Source: a virus. Taken from it: a stretch of 21,372 nucleotides of DNA. The first letter of the stretch is position 1. Each line of letters starts with the position of its first letter. Under the pieces are notes generated by a model, which was not told the origin of the DNA, did not search any database, and worked only from the letters and a program-made list of their open reading frames with translations. A program made the translations under genes and the position numbers. The stretch covers positions 1 through 21,372 of IMG/VR virus record IMGVR_UViG_3300048445_000049, one strand, 5' to 3'. This document shows positions 9,707 through 16,915 of this stretch, piece after piece.

Positions 9707-10516
9707 TTAGTTGTTGTCTAGAACTTCATAGATGCCGTTGTCGTCGATAGCGACTGACCCCATTGACATCATTGATGTTGCTAGGTGTGCAACTTTTTGT
9801 GGCACATAGTTAACTTCTGTCTGTACGTCAGAGTTAACACCAATACCAACCGCAGTTGTGTGGTACGCAAAGTTCTTACCACCAGCTACAGCAGACGTTG
9901 AGAAAATCTTGAAGCCCAAGAACTCTTTCATTGTCATGCCGCCAGCAAACGGTAGGTTCTGCGGTCCAACGAAGTCTGATGATGCGAACTCGTTGATGTT
10001 GAACAAGTCAGCAAAACCCGCTGGAGACATTGCTAGGTAACGCTGTCCATCTTCTGGAATGTCAGCAGTACCAAATGTTTCAAACAATGTTAGCAAGTCT
10101 GCTTTACCCAATGCGCCACTTGTATCTGCGATTGCGGTAGCGTTTGCACCTGCGTCCATTGCAGCAACAATCAATGCGTCTGTTTGGCGACCTAGAGCCG
10201 CAGCCGCAGACTGAGCGACAGCTTGACGTTCATTGATGTTGATTTTCAATTCGTCAAGTTTGTCGATGTATTCTGCTGCATAGTAATCAGACATTGTTAC
10301 TTCAACATTGGTGTGTGCTAGTTCCATTGTGGTCACATCACCGTTGCGTGTTTTAGTAGAAGCGGCACCTGTGCCGATCTTCTGGAATCGAGCTGTTGAG
10401 CCTGTCACATTCGTAGAACGAATGGTGTTCCGTAGCTTGGAACCCATACGCTGGTACGCCATGTGAACCTCAGTCTCAAACTGCTTGATGAAGGCTTGGT
10501 CAATTGTATTAGCCAT
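9707..10516 (-). CDS. Major capsid protein, 269 aa
   Basis: Shell-forming capsid protein. It lies right after the scaffold and gp13-like genes and right before tail tubular A, the invariant position of the capsid gene in this virion module. The sequence is Ala/Thr/Gly-rich, without cysteine, with the opening FIKQFETEVHMAYQRMGSKL, a charged helix DKLDELKININERQAVAQ (about residues 85-102), an Ala-rich spine-helix-like segment and a C-terminal VNYVPQKVAHLATSMMSMG, all in keeping with an HK97-type fold of the short class. At 269 residues it is clearly shorter than T7 gp10A (344), as in some marine podoviruses. AAGGA precedes the ATG by 8 bases. It has its own 82-base leader and a 3' hairpin, both fitting high independent expression. 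No frameshift-made second form is evident. Confidence 0.9.
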   Translation of the reverse strand: MANTIDQAFIKQFETEVHMAYQRMGSKLRNTIRSTNVTGSTARFQKIGTGAASTKTRNGDVTTMELAHTNVEVTMSDYYAAEYIDKLDELKININERQAVAQSAAAALGRQTDALIVAAMDAGANATAIADTSGALGKADLLTLFETFGTADIPEDGQRYLAMSPAGFADLFNINEFASSDFVGPQNLPFAGGMTMKEFLGFKIFSTSAVAGGKNFAYHTTAVGIGVNSDVQTEVNYVPQKVAHLATSMMSMGSVAIDDNGIYEVLDNN

Positions 10517-10598
10517 TTTAACAGTCCTTGTTTGAGTTTCCTGATTGCTACGGGTATCCGCGCTCTCATCTCAATTCGGGTATCCTGTTAAGGGCCGA
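10517..10598 (-). promoter_or_regulatory. Capsid mRNA leader with two CGGGTATCC repeats and a bracketing inverted repeat
   Basis: This 82-base leader is the only sizeable gap between the terminase large gene and the capsid gene. It holds two direct copies of CGGGTATCC (10551-10559 and 10577-10585, plus-strand reading; 26 bases apart, about 2.5 helix turns). It also holds a perfect 7-base inverted repeat, TTAACAG (10518-10524) and CTGTTAA (10585-10591), that spans it almost from end to end; the proximal arm lies immediately before the capsid ATG. No sigma-70 promoter is convincing. It is plausibly a promoter, operator or translational control leader for the most abundant phage protein. Confidence 0.45.
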
Positions 10599-11129
10599 TC
10601 AATGCACTACGGGCCGCAATGACTTATCCGTAACACTATTTTCTATTAAAAGGCAACGCACAAATTCAACATAACGATCATCTTCTGTTATGCCACAAGG
10701 TTCAAAGCCAAGCCATACAGCCCAATTCAGCATGTGTTCAAACTGAGAAAACACAGTCATTGTCATTACTGGATGTACTTCATCAAACATTCTGAGCATT
10801 GCTTTAGACATTTTAGCAGTAAGAACTACGTTCCTCGCTAGGTTATTAGCAAACATACAGAACATCTGTGGTGACTCACCACCAAACCAAAGACCACCAA
10901 CAAATGTTATATCGCCATCTTGGTTGCGGCAAACATAAGCCTCTGAATTATTATACATTTCTGTAAGGCAATGCTGTGTACTTCCGTACCCAAGCTCAAT
11001 CATTTCTTTTGCATTGTATGGATGCACACACTCATAGAACTCTTCTATGTGGTAGTGCTGCATGGGGGTTAGATAAGCCAACCCCCTTTTGATTACTTTA
11101 GCTTCTTGTAAACTTTTGCCAACCATCAT
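10599..11129 (-). CDS. T7 gp13-like GNAT-fold protein, about 176 aa
   Basis: Between scaffold and capsid lies a protein resembling the T7 gp13 / DUF2833 group, small N-acyltransferase-fold proteins of podoviruses. Visible features are an opening strand (residues about 12-24), the helix HIEEFYECVHPYNAKEMIE, the strand pair YVCRNQDGDITFVGGLWF, a basic helix (VLTAKMSKAMLRMFDEVHP) and the late LNWAVWLGFEPCG, which corresponds to the GNAT motif in which a position along a strand is followed by an LGF turn. The acetyl-CoA loop is not obvious, so it may be non-catalytic. Start choice: ATG at 11127-11129 has AAGGCAGG upstream and overlaps the scaffold end by about 32 bases. ATG at 11061-11063 would give 153 residues but would drop the first strand and lie under a hairpin, so I prefer the longer form. 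Confidence 0.75.
   Translation of the reverse strand: MMVGKSLQEAKVIKRGLAYLTPMQHYHIEEFYECVHPYNAKEMIELGYGSTQHCLTEMYNNSEAYVCRNQDGDITFVGGLWFGGESPQMFCMFANNLARNVVLTAKMSKAMLRMFDEVHPVMTMTVFSQFEHMLNWAVWLGFEPCGITEDDRYVEFVRCLLIENSVTDKSLRPVVH
11064..11090 (+). repeat. 7-bp GC-rich hairpin at the scaffold/gp13-like junction, T-rich on the plus strand side
   Basis: GGGGGTT (11064-11070) pairs perfectly with AACCCCC (11080-11086) around a nine-base loop. On the plus strand it is followed by TTTTGATTACTTT, which looks like an intrinsic terminator facing against the late operon. On the leftward mRNA it lies within the gp13-like reading frame, ending one base before an internal in-frame ATG at 11063. It could stop antisense transcription or mask the internal start; coincidence with codons cannot be excluded. 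Confidence 0.4.
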
Positions 11130-11841
11130 CAACCTGCCTTACATAATCCATATCTCTACGCGCTGGATTCCAGTAGCGTTCGTCTTGCATCATGCTTCGC
11201 AAGCTTTCCTCTGTAATTTGGTCAACAGGTGTTGACTCGCCATTTACTGACACACCTTTGACTTGATCCATAATGAACTCAAGTGCGATTAAGCCATCGG
11301 CTGTTTCTGTTAGACGTTCAATTGAAGGCATATGTTCTGATGGAAAAAACTTTTTTGAGAACAAAGCAGCGGCTTCTATTCGCGCATTTGCATTGTCACC
11401 AAGCTTACCTAGCTCAGCTTCTACGTCTGGCACATCAGCATTCATAGAGCCAATTACCATCTCAATGCCCTTGGAAAACTCATCTTGGCTAAAGCCATTC
11501 TCGTATGAAAGTTCTGCCCACCACTTAACAAGATCGTTATCTATTGCTTCACCTTCATCTACAAAGTCTGGAAGCTGATAGTCACCTGATGACTCTGGTC
11601 GATCTTTGTATGCTTCTGCATTCAGTTCTTCAATGAACTTTTCACGAAACTCATCTTCGCGTGTGCCAAGCTTAGACTCCAATTCCTTGTATGCCTTCGC
11701 CAAGTCTTCGCCTGATTTGTATTTCTCAGGTAGCCATTCGGGACGTTCTGGTTGAACGTCCTCGGCTACCACAAAGTCTCGCTCTTCTGCTGGGGGTAAG
11801 CCTTCTTCTTGTGCTGGCGTTTCTGTTACTTGCTCATTCAT
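11098..11841 (-). CDS. Capsid assembly scaffold protein, 247 aa
   Basis: Acidic protein just upstream of the gp13-like and capsid genes. The segment RPEWLPEKYKSGEDLAKAY (about residues 33-51), followed by KELESKLG, is the recognisable signature of podovirus scaffold proteins. The rest is helical and Glu/Asp-rich with a conserved-looking end (RYWNPARRDMDYVRQVDDGW, about 222-241) that is probably the capsid-binding tail. Scaffolds guide procapsid assembly and leave before or during packaging. The length is close to T7 gp9 (about 307) but somewhat short. The ATG overlaps the stop of the upstream 84-residue gene as ATGA, so the two are likely translationally coupled. Confidence 0.88.
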   Translation of the reverse strand: MNEQVTETPAQEEGLPPAEERDFVVAEDVQPERPEWLPEKYKSGEDLAKAYKELESKLGTREDEFREKFIEELNAEAYKDRPESSGDYQLPDFVDEGEAIDNDLVKWWAELSYENGFSQDEFSKGIEMVIGSMNADVPDVEAELGKLGDNANARIEAAALFSKKFFPSEHMPSIERLTETADGLIALEFIMDQVKGVSVNGESTPVDQITEESLRSMMQDERYWNPARRDMDYVRQVDDGWQKFTRS

Positions 11842-12092
11842 TTGATCTTATGCCCTCTCTGAACATGTCGTTCTATCAGGCCAACAATGTGACGCTGACC
11901 CTCAAGATGACGCAGTGATGCGTCAGTAATCTCAGGGCCACCAACCATTTCAATTGTAATACTACGCAAGTATTTTAAGACTGCCTGTCCAGTAGGTTCT
12001 GAGAATAAAGAAGCTATGTTCAGGCTAATCTTGTCTTCATCTTCCTTGGTTCGATGTATTCCATCTAATCCAATGTGACTATTCTGCGGCAA
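11838..12092 (-). CDS. Small Bbp19-like protein between connector and scaffold, 84 aa, TTG start
   Basis: A short protein with no upstream in-frame ATG. The only reasonable start is TTG at 12090-12092, inside the last codons of the connector gene (14-base overlap). Sequence features are LFSEPTGQAVLKYLRS (about residues 29-44), a loop, then HLEGQRHIVGLIERH (about 62-76). The pattern of an F-x-P-x-G-x-x-VL helix followed by an x-EG-x-R-x-x-V-x-x-I helix is like the Bbp19 phage domain described from Bordetella phage BPP-1, whose function is unknown but which is usually encoded in virion modules beside the connector. The family call is from memory and moderate. The gene is followed by scaffold in an ATGA overlap. 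Confidence 0.65.
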   Translation of the reverse strand: MPQNSHIGLDGIHRTKEDEDKISLNIASLFSEPTGQAVLKYLRSITIEMVGGPEITDASLRHLEGQRHIVGLIERHVQRGHKIK

Positions 12093-13623
12093 GCTGTGGT
12101 CCTGCGATCTGTTGCTGTTGTTGCATCTGCTGCATTTGCTGCATCATTGCAACTATCTGTCTACGATCTTCTGCATCACGAATCAAGCCCTCTGGTACAC
12201 CAAACTTTTTAGCAAGGAATACCGCTGTCTCTTCTGAGTCGATCAATATGTTGGTCATATCAGGGCCAAAGTATCCATTCACAAGCTCCAAGAAGCGAGA
12301 AACGGAAGTAATATCTTGGTTTGATTGAGCTTGCGCTAGTGGAGAAACAGAACGAATCTTTACTTCACGACCATTTACAGTTGGTATTTCAATGCGGCCT
12401 TGCTTCTTCAAAATATGAATAACGCGTTGCAATACTGGCTGAACCAACTCAGCTTGAAGCCGACCAAAGGCAGAGCCAATACGGCGAGATAAGTCTGCCA
12501 TACGTTCCGCTACCTCAGTGGCACTTGCTGGTGTGCGGTCTGGGTTGCCAAGCATATCATTGTATAAGGCACGTTTAATATTCAAACGCATGTCACTTAG
12601 AACAATATCAGCTACATCAAAGCGACCAGCGGCCTGTACTGGTTGCAATCCAACGGACTGCGGTGACTTAGGAATGATAGTCCCTGGCACTAAGTTAATT
12701 GTATCAGGGTTAATAATGCCATCATCATCCATTTGATAGATGCCAGAGATAGCCATTTGCGCATTCTCTAGGATCAATTGAATAGTAAGATTAGTTGTTT
12801 TGATAGCAGACAGCGCATTGATTAGTGGGCCACGACCATAGACTTCACCTGCGCACTTAGACCAACGGAAGCAAACGTATGGGTTTGACCCAACACCACT
12901 AAAGCTTTCATCCATGATGTAAGTCTTAGTGTTCATATCGATTACATAATAAAGGTATGCCTCTTGGTTTTTCTTTGTGTAGTCCTTGCAAACTACCTCA
13001 AGCAATGTGCATTTGCCCTCTGGATCACGAGTAATGCGCTGCTCTACACGCGCATCGAATGTTCCTTTAGGATACATGTACTTTAGATCTGAGTTGCGAA
13101 GACCTTTACGCTCACGGAACACATGGTCAATCTTATCATCTGGCCCAGTATCCAACACTACATGTGGCAGCGGGATTGCTGAGAAGACAATAGGATTTAG
13201 GGCATCGCCTTCTTCTACGCAGAGAATGCCAGTGCCAACTGCCAAGTCCATAAATGACTCGTGTACTTCTTGACCAAAGTTAGAGTTTTGCAAAATCTCA
13301 AAGACATACTCTGTTACTTCATCAAGATCATTGTCTACAATGTCACGCTCTTGTGGTGGAATCTCTGAGCCAGCAGCTAGGTCTGCCCAACGTGCAAAGT
13401 TAGGAACAAGACCAGACTGTAGGCGAGATGCAAACTCCTGAACACCAACAACGGCAGTCTCGTCAAATATCTTGTCATCTCGACGCTGACCTGCGGTTTC
13501 ATAATAAAAGGATTCACGTTGAGGCAGCGCGTATTCGTAACACTCTTCAAATAGATCAACAAAGTTCTGGCGATGCGCCTTGGCTTTCTCGTACCGTTCT
13601 AGGTATTTCTTTGGATCATGCAT
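12079..13623 (-). CDS. Head-tail connector (portal) protein, 514 aa
   Basis: Dodecameric portal of the T7 gp8 class through which DNA is packaged and ejected. Evidence: the N-terminal helix (YEKAKAHRQNFVDLFEECYEY, with ALPQRESF after it), then KIFDETAVVGVQEFASRLQS (about residues 51-70), the later NPYVCFRWSKCAGEVYGRGP (about 244-263), and ASATEVAERM (about 363-372) before the long crown helix. All of these are standard for this family, and the length is usual (T7 gp8 is about 536). The C-terminus is a glutamine tract with MQQMQQMQQQQQ at about residues 495-506, typical low-complexity portal tail. The gene abuts the Thr-rich 209-residue gene by a one-base overlap and overlaps the small Bbp19-like gene by 14 bases. 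Confidence 0.95.
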   Translation of the reverse strand: MHDPKKYLERYEKAKAHRQNFVDLFEECYEYALPQRESFYYETAGQRRDDKIFDETAVVGVQEFASRLQSGLVPNFARWADLAAGSEIPPQERDIVDNDLDEVTEYVFEILQNSNFGQEVHESFMDLAVGTGILCVEEGDALNPIVFSAIPLPHVVLDTGPDDKIDHVFRERKGLRNSDLKYMYPKGTFDARVEQRITRDPEGKCTLLEVVCKDYTKKNQEAYLYYVIDMNTKTYIMDESFSGVGSNPYVCFRWSKCAGEVYGRGPLINALSAIKTTNLTIQLILENAQMAISGIYQMDDDGIINPDTINLVPGTIIPKSPQSVGLQPVQAAGRFDVADIVLSDMRLNIKRALYNDMLGNPDRTPASATEVAERMADLSRRIGSAFGRLQAELVQPVLQRVIHILKKQGRIEIPTVNGREVKIRSVSPLAQAQSNQDITSVSRFLELVNGYFGPDMTNILIDSEETAVFLAKKFGVPEGLIRDAEDRRQIVAMMQQMQQMQQQQQIAGPQLAAE

Positions 13624-14252
13624 TATTTAAACCTACTATAGTATCCGATCCCACCGCGAGAACCTGTCATTAGTGAGCGGCGACCACGACCACCACGGCG
13701 ACCTTGTGGCCCAAACTTCTGTGCGCCCTCAAGCCTAGTTCTTAACCTTTCAGCTTTACCAATGGCACGTTGCTGGCGTTGGCGGCGAAGCTCTGCTTGC
13801 GCCAACTTCTCTTGGTCGCTCATCGCTTCTTCTGGATCGCGAGTATAGATTGACTCAGCCGTTACGCTTGTTGTGCCAGCACCACTTATATCTGTGCTAC
13901 GTTCTGTTGTTGTATCGGTTGTTGTAGTGGTAGTAGTTGTATCAGTATCGTCAGTGTCAGTTGTTGTTGTTACAACTTTGGCTGACTTATCGTCGTTGTC
14001 ATTGCTAGACATTGCCGCCGCCCGAGCCTTGGAAGCTTCAGTGCGCTCTTGGTAACTCTGAATAGCTTTTTCGCTATATCCTTGGTCACGCAGCGTTTGA
14101 GCCTGTTTCTCCTTGCTTTGACCAAATGTTGATAGGCCCATTTTAACATCAGTAGCTATACTAGAAGCTGCGCTCTTAACTGTTTGAGTTGCGCTCTTGC
14201 CACTACCACTTCCGCGACCAGCACTCTTTGATTGCTTTTCTTTTCCGCACAT
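13623..14252 (-). CDS. Thr/Asp-rich low-complexity protein between terminase and connector, 209 aa
   Basis: I do not recognise this protein. It has three parts: a basic Ser/Gly/Lys-rich start (residues 1-40), a central tract of threonine and aspartate (about 93-122, with eight threonines in a row), and a basic end rich in Arg, Gln and Gly (RRGGRGRRSLMTGSRGG, about 184-200). Opposite charge in the middle and tail, with no predicted fold, suggests a disordered linker or a DNA-binding accessory protein. Its place between the terminase large subunit and the connector suggests a role in packaging or head completion, by context only. The N-terminal MCGK is not a lipobox, since no signal peptide precedes it. 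The ATG is preceded by AGAGGA, a good ribosome site. The gene ends one base inside the connector start. Confidence 0.7.
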   Translation of the reverse strand: MCGKEKQSKSAGRGSGSGKSATQTVKSAASSIATDVKMGLSTFGQSKEKQAQTLRDQGYSEKAIQSYQERTEASKARAAAMSSNDNDDKSAKVVTTTTDTDDTDTTTTTTTTDTTTERSTDISGAGTTSVTAESIYTRDPEEAMSDQEKLAQAELRRQRQQRAIGKAERLRTRLEGAQKFGPQGRRGGRGRRSLMTGSRGGIGYYSRFK

Positions 14253-14289
14253 AACAAAATCCTCTTTGTCTATTCAAAAGCACAGAATG

Positions 14290-14311
14290 AATATTTTTTC
14301 AACGCACAAAA
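14290..14311 (-). repeat. AT-rich element, copy B (shared with 17248-17273)
   Basis: In plus-strand reading, AATATTTTTT (14290-14299) is directly followed by CAACGCACAAAA (14300-14311). The same two blocks occur at 17248-17257 and 17262-17273, split there by GAAG. Both copies lie about 35 to 60 bases before a leftward gene start, so this may be a promoter, enhancer or RNA element. Copy B covers the last codons and stop of the terminase large gene. Confidence 0.5.
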
Positions 14312-15822
14312 GACCACACACTTGGCTTCTTCTGCGTCTTACTCTTGCCAAAGACATTAAAGTTCCTTGATGCATTAACAACTTTGGCTGGCCTTTGATT
14401 GGTCATAAGTGCGCGACCCTCACCTGCACCAAGCATCATATACTGCAATGCATCGTGAATGTGTGAGTACATGTTCTTGTCAGGTTTGTCAGCGTATCTC
14501 TCACCGCTAACTTCCATACGCTTGTACTGGTAGCCGCCCTCGAATCCTTTGATTAACTGTTGGCATCTTCGATCAATTAAGAAGGCTGGCTTACCATCTA
14601 CCATCTTGTTCAACTGGGAGGAGACTGATTCAAGACGGAGGTCAACAGAGTTGGAAGGCGCAGGGAACGCCCTCAAGCCAGCCCCACGCAGAATGTGAAA
14701 GGGAGTAGATTCATCAGTCTGCGCTCTAAAGTCACCAGCAGGATCACCATAGATAAACACATCAGATACTTCTGAAAAACGTGTAGCAATCTCTTGGCGT
14801 AAAACTTCGGCAAAGCGAACAATGCCCATATCAAATGCAACAATCTCAGACTGAATCAACCATCTGCCACGCACCTTCTGACCTATAGTGGCAGCAGGGG
14901 TAAGCCCAAAGTCCAAGCCAATATAAAGAGGCTGAGAAGCAGCAACTGGTATTTCTTCCTTAGCCACATGAACATCTTGCGCAAACATTGGATAGATAGG
15001 CTTACCATCCTGAATGGCACCTAACTTGTTCATTACATAAACATCAATCCAACTCTTGGTCTTACCTCGTATAAGGTTAGGGTAATAGTTCTGAAGCATG
15101 TGCCTACGATTCTCAGCATCATCGTTTGGCTTATAATCCTGAATCTCACCGTCATCATTCTTTACTTCGAGCATCCCAGAAGGTTGCGTAAAGAACTGCC
15201 AGTTGTCTGGCTTAACCAACATCTTAGCCTGTTCACGCGGAATGTGGTCAGGGATTGGAACCTCACCAGACATGATGGGCCACCAATGATCTTCTTCAGG
15301 AGCGTTGGTGTCTGCAATGACGCCTGTCCAACTTGGGCCACCGTCACGCATAGAAGGGTAACGACCAACACGCATAGTACATGCATCAATGATAGACTTT
15401 GGTATCTCCCTTGCCTCATTGATCCAGATGCCAGTCAGTTCGAGAGAGAGGAGTTTCTTGACATCTTCGGGACGATCAAGGGCAAGGAAGATTACTTCAA
15501 GTTCGACTTCGCCGCGCTTGATGTTGTGGGTATATGGGACTGACCATGTGAACTTTCCCCATTCGTTTTCTGGGAACCAGTCAAGCCATGTCTTAATAGT
15601 TGTAGTTCGTAACTGTGGGTTTGTGTTCCGTATAATAGCCCATCGAGACTTTCGTAATCCGTCTGGCCCTTTCTTTTGTTGAAGTGCCCTCCGAAATACC
15701 TCAACACAACATCCAACACTTTTACCACTCCCTACTGGCCCTCTAATCCCACGAAAGAAAGTATCGTCCTTCATAAAGGACTTTAGCACTTCACCGTCAG
15801 GCTTGTACTTAAAATCAACCAC
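14299..15822 (-). CDS. terL: Terminase large subunit, 507 aa, GTG start
   Basis: The packaging motor and headful nuclease. ATPase part: Walker A GPVGSGKS at residues 28-35, Walker B LTGIWINEARE at 129-139 with the catalytic Glu at 136, and coupling motif DTNAP at 171-175. Nuclease part with RNase H fold: GLDFG at 302-306 (Asp 304), YGDPAG at 358-363 (Asp 360) and HIHDALQY at 454-461 (Asp 457), which supply the three metal-binding acids. No motif is missing. The start is GTG at 15820-15822, overlapping the preceding TAG by one base, with AAAGGA about nine bases upstream; the next Met is residue 17, just before the Walker region, and would remove the opening strand. Unlike T7, where the gene is at the end of the late arm, it lies upstream of the connector. 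Confidence 0.96.
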   Translation of the reverse strand: MVDFKYKPDGEVLKSFMKDDTFFRGIRGPVGSGKSVGCCVEVFRRALQQKKGPDGLRKSRWAIIRNTNPQLRTTTIKTWLDWFPENEWGKFTWSVPYTHNIKRGEVELEVIFLALDRPEDVKKLLSLELTGIWINEAREIPKSIIDACTMRVGRYPSMRDGGPSWTGVIADTNAPEEDHWWPIMSGEVPIPDHIPREQAKMLVKPDNWQFFTQPSGMLEVKNDDGEIQDYKPNDDAENRRHMLQNYYPNLIRGKTKSWIDVYVMNKLGAIQDGKPIYPMFAQDVHVAKEEIPVAASQPLYIGLDFGLTPAATIGQKVRGRWLIQSEIVAFDMGIVRFAEVLRQEIATRFSEVSDVFIYGDPAGDFRAQTDESTPFHILRGAGLRAFPAPSNSVDLRLESVSSQLNKMVDGKPAFLIDRRCQQLIKGFEGGYQYKRMEVSGERYADKPDKNMYSHIHDALQYMMLGAGEGRALMTNQRPAKVVNASRNFNVFGKSKTQKKPSVWSFVR

Positions 15823-16022
15823 TATCGCAGTCCTTTGTCTACTCCGACCTTAATCATGCACTCTGCCACATCAGGCCCGATATTGTCTATCACTTGGTCG
15901 AGCATATAGTTTGTCACAAACATCTTCCCATGCTTTTCATCCACATGTTGGAAATGAACCTTCTTTACAATGCCACGAAGCATCCGAAGTTCTTCAGGTT
16001 TGAGTGAGTTTACAAAGCTCAT
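15822..16022 (-). CDS. Small unknown protein upstream of terL, 66 aa
   Basis: I do not recognise this protein. It is a compact, probably helical protein (MSFVNSLKPEELRMLRGIVK at the start) with three histidines and an amphipathic pattern through LDQVIDNIGPDVAECMIKVG (about 41-60). Its ATG overlaps the stop of the upstream gene as ATGA, and its stop overlaps the terL GTG start, so it is translated in a coupled run with the terminase. A packaging accessory role is conceivable by position only. Confidence 0.7.
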   Translation of the reverse strand: MSFVNSLKPEELRMLRGIVKKVHFQHVDEKHGKMFVTNYMLDQVIDNIGPDVAECMIKVGVDKGLR

Positions 16023-16270
16023 TTGGTTGAACTCGGTTTAACCGCCTTCTTAGTGACTTTCTTTTTAGGCTTAGAATAAGCCTCATTAATGTCAGGAGTG
16101 GAAGGGTCGTCTGCCTTCAATCGTCCCTTGGAGCTGCGAGAACGTGTTGGTTCTGGCCCTTCCACCAAGCGGCGCGAGTCAGGGGTTCTCGTTTTGCCGC
16201 TGTATGTTGTACCAGCAAGCTCGTGTGTCTCGCCAGTATAGAGTTCGCCACTAGGTAAATACCAAGCCAT
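16019..16270 (-). CDS. Small unknown protein with basic tail, 83 aa
   Basis: The protein begins MAWYLPSGELYTGETHELAG, an aromatic Gly/Thr-rich part with short strands. A Ser/Pro/Arg-rich linker follows, then a lysine-rich end (KPKKKVTKKAVKPSSTK, residues 67-83). I recall similar short proteins starting with the W-Y / Y-T-G pattern next to terminase genes of aquatic phages, but I know no function. The lysine tail could bind DNA or RNA. It follows the 78-residue basic gene after two bases and overlaps the 66-residue gene as ATGA. Confidence 0.72.
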   Translation of the reverse strand: MAWYLPSGELYTGETHELAGTTYSGKTRTPDSRRLVEGPEPTRSRSSKGRLKADDPSTPDINEAYSKPKKKVTKKAVKPSSTK

Positions 16271-16272
16271 AT

Positions 16273-16509
16273 CTATGTCCTATACTTCTTTACTTTCCGA
16301 GCAATCGTTTTCGGTTGAGCCACAAACTGCTTACCCTTTGCCTTGCCCTCTCGTTTAGCTCTGGTTGTAGCTGCATATTCAGAATCACTAAGAGCAGCAA
16401 TAGCCTTGCTAGGAAGGTAACGCTCACCAGTCTCACTAGACTTCTTGCCAGACTTAGTGCGCCATTTCTGCTTACCCCAATTGAGGAGTGACTTCTGAGG
16501 AGCCTTCAT
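16273..16509 (-). CDS. DUF5872-like small basic protein, 78 aa
   Basis: Small, strongly basic protein with W-x-x-QKWRTKSGKKSSETGE (residues 11-28), RYLPSKAIAALSDSEYAATT (29-48) and a final lysine-rich segment. The trio of KWRTKSGK, RYLPS-x-A and EYAATTRAK matches what I remember of the DUF5872 family found in phages and environmental sequences, whose function is not known. The charge suggests nucleic acid binding. Its ATG overlaps the upstream stop as ATGA. It belongs to a run of six small genes transcribed just ahead of terL. Confidence 0.75.
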   Translation of the reverse strand: MKAPQKSLLNWGKQKWRTKSGKKSSETGERYLPSKAIAALSDSEYAATTRAKREGKAKGKQFVAQPKTIARKVKKYRT

Positions 16510-16673
16510 TTGTAACCACCGCCACGTTTCTTATATTCCTTGGCAAGTAGTTGCGCCTTTCTGGCACTCCATTGTCCAGCAGCAGTGCCATGTGTGGCCT
16601 TGGCTTTAATGGCACTAAACAAAGACTTTCTCATCTTTGGCTTAGTATAGTTACCCGCTGCATTAACTGCCAT
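16506..16673 (-). CDS. Small basic protein, 55 aa, GQWSARKAQLL motif
   Basis: A 55-residue protein read from ATG at 16671-16673 to TGA at 16506-16508. It is short but clearly real, because both ends form the same one- to four-base overlaps (TAATG, ATGA) as its neighbours and its composition is coherent. The second half, GQWSARKAQLLAKEYKKRGG (residues 33-52), then GYK, is a motif I associate with small proteins of aquatic phages, of unknown function. It has 13 Lys/Arg and almost no acidic residues, so DNA binding is likely but unproven. Confidence 0.8.
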   Translation of the reverse strand: MAVNAAGNYTKPKMRKSLFSAIKAKATHGTAAGQWSARKAQLLAKEYKKRGGGYK

Positions 16674-16915
16674 TACGGAAACCTCTTCTCTGTGTCAGGC
16701 ATGTCAGAAAGCTGAGTGCCAAGTTTGCTAAGAAGGCTGCGGAGCTTGCGAGCGCGATCATCCTTTTCTTTGCTCAACCCACCCTCTGGTATGTTGTTCA
16801 TAATATTCTCTAGCTCTTCTTCGGCAGCATTGTATTGGCTGAGAAGAGACTTACTATTCTTGTTCTTTGGTGGCCGACCAACTTGCGAACCATACGTTCC
16901 TTTACCCATAGGCAT
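16673..16915 (-). CDS. Small unknown helical protein, 80 aa
   Basis: I do not recognise this protein. It starts with a basic glycine-rich part (MPMGKGTYGSQVGRPPKNKN), then an acidic helix (YNAAEEELENIMNNIPEG, about 28-45) and a charged helix KDDRARKLRSLLSKLGTQL (about 51-69), which suggests a short helical hairpin or coiled coil. The RPPKNK segment looks like an AT-hook core (xRPPKx rather than the classical RGRP), so minor-groove binding is possible. One-base TAATG overlap with each neighbour. Confidence 0.72.
   Translation of the reverse strand: MPMGKGTYGSQVGRPPKNKNSKSLLSQYNAAEEELENIMNNIPEGGLSKEKDDRARKLRSLLSKLGTQLSDMPDTEKRFP

Noticed and set aside
12109-12140. Glutamine-codon repeat in the connector gene as a programmed slippage site
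   Set aside because: Q-rich tails are ordinary in portal proteins and no alternative frame continues meaningfully.
14244-14252. Lipoprotein signal in MCGK at the start of the Thr-rich protein
   Set aside because: Cysteine at position 2 has no hydrophobic signal segment before it.
15100-15543. 147-codon plus-strand frame inside terL
   Set aside because: terL has all catalytic motifs on the other strand, so this is a shadow.
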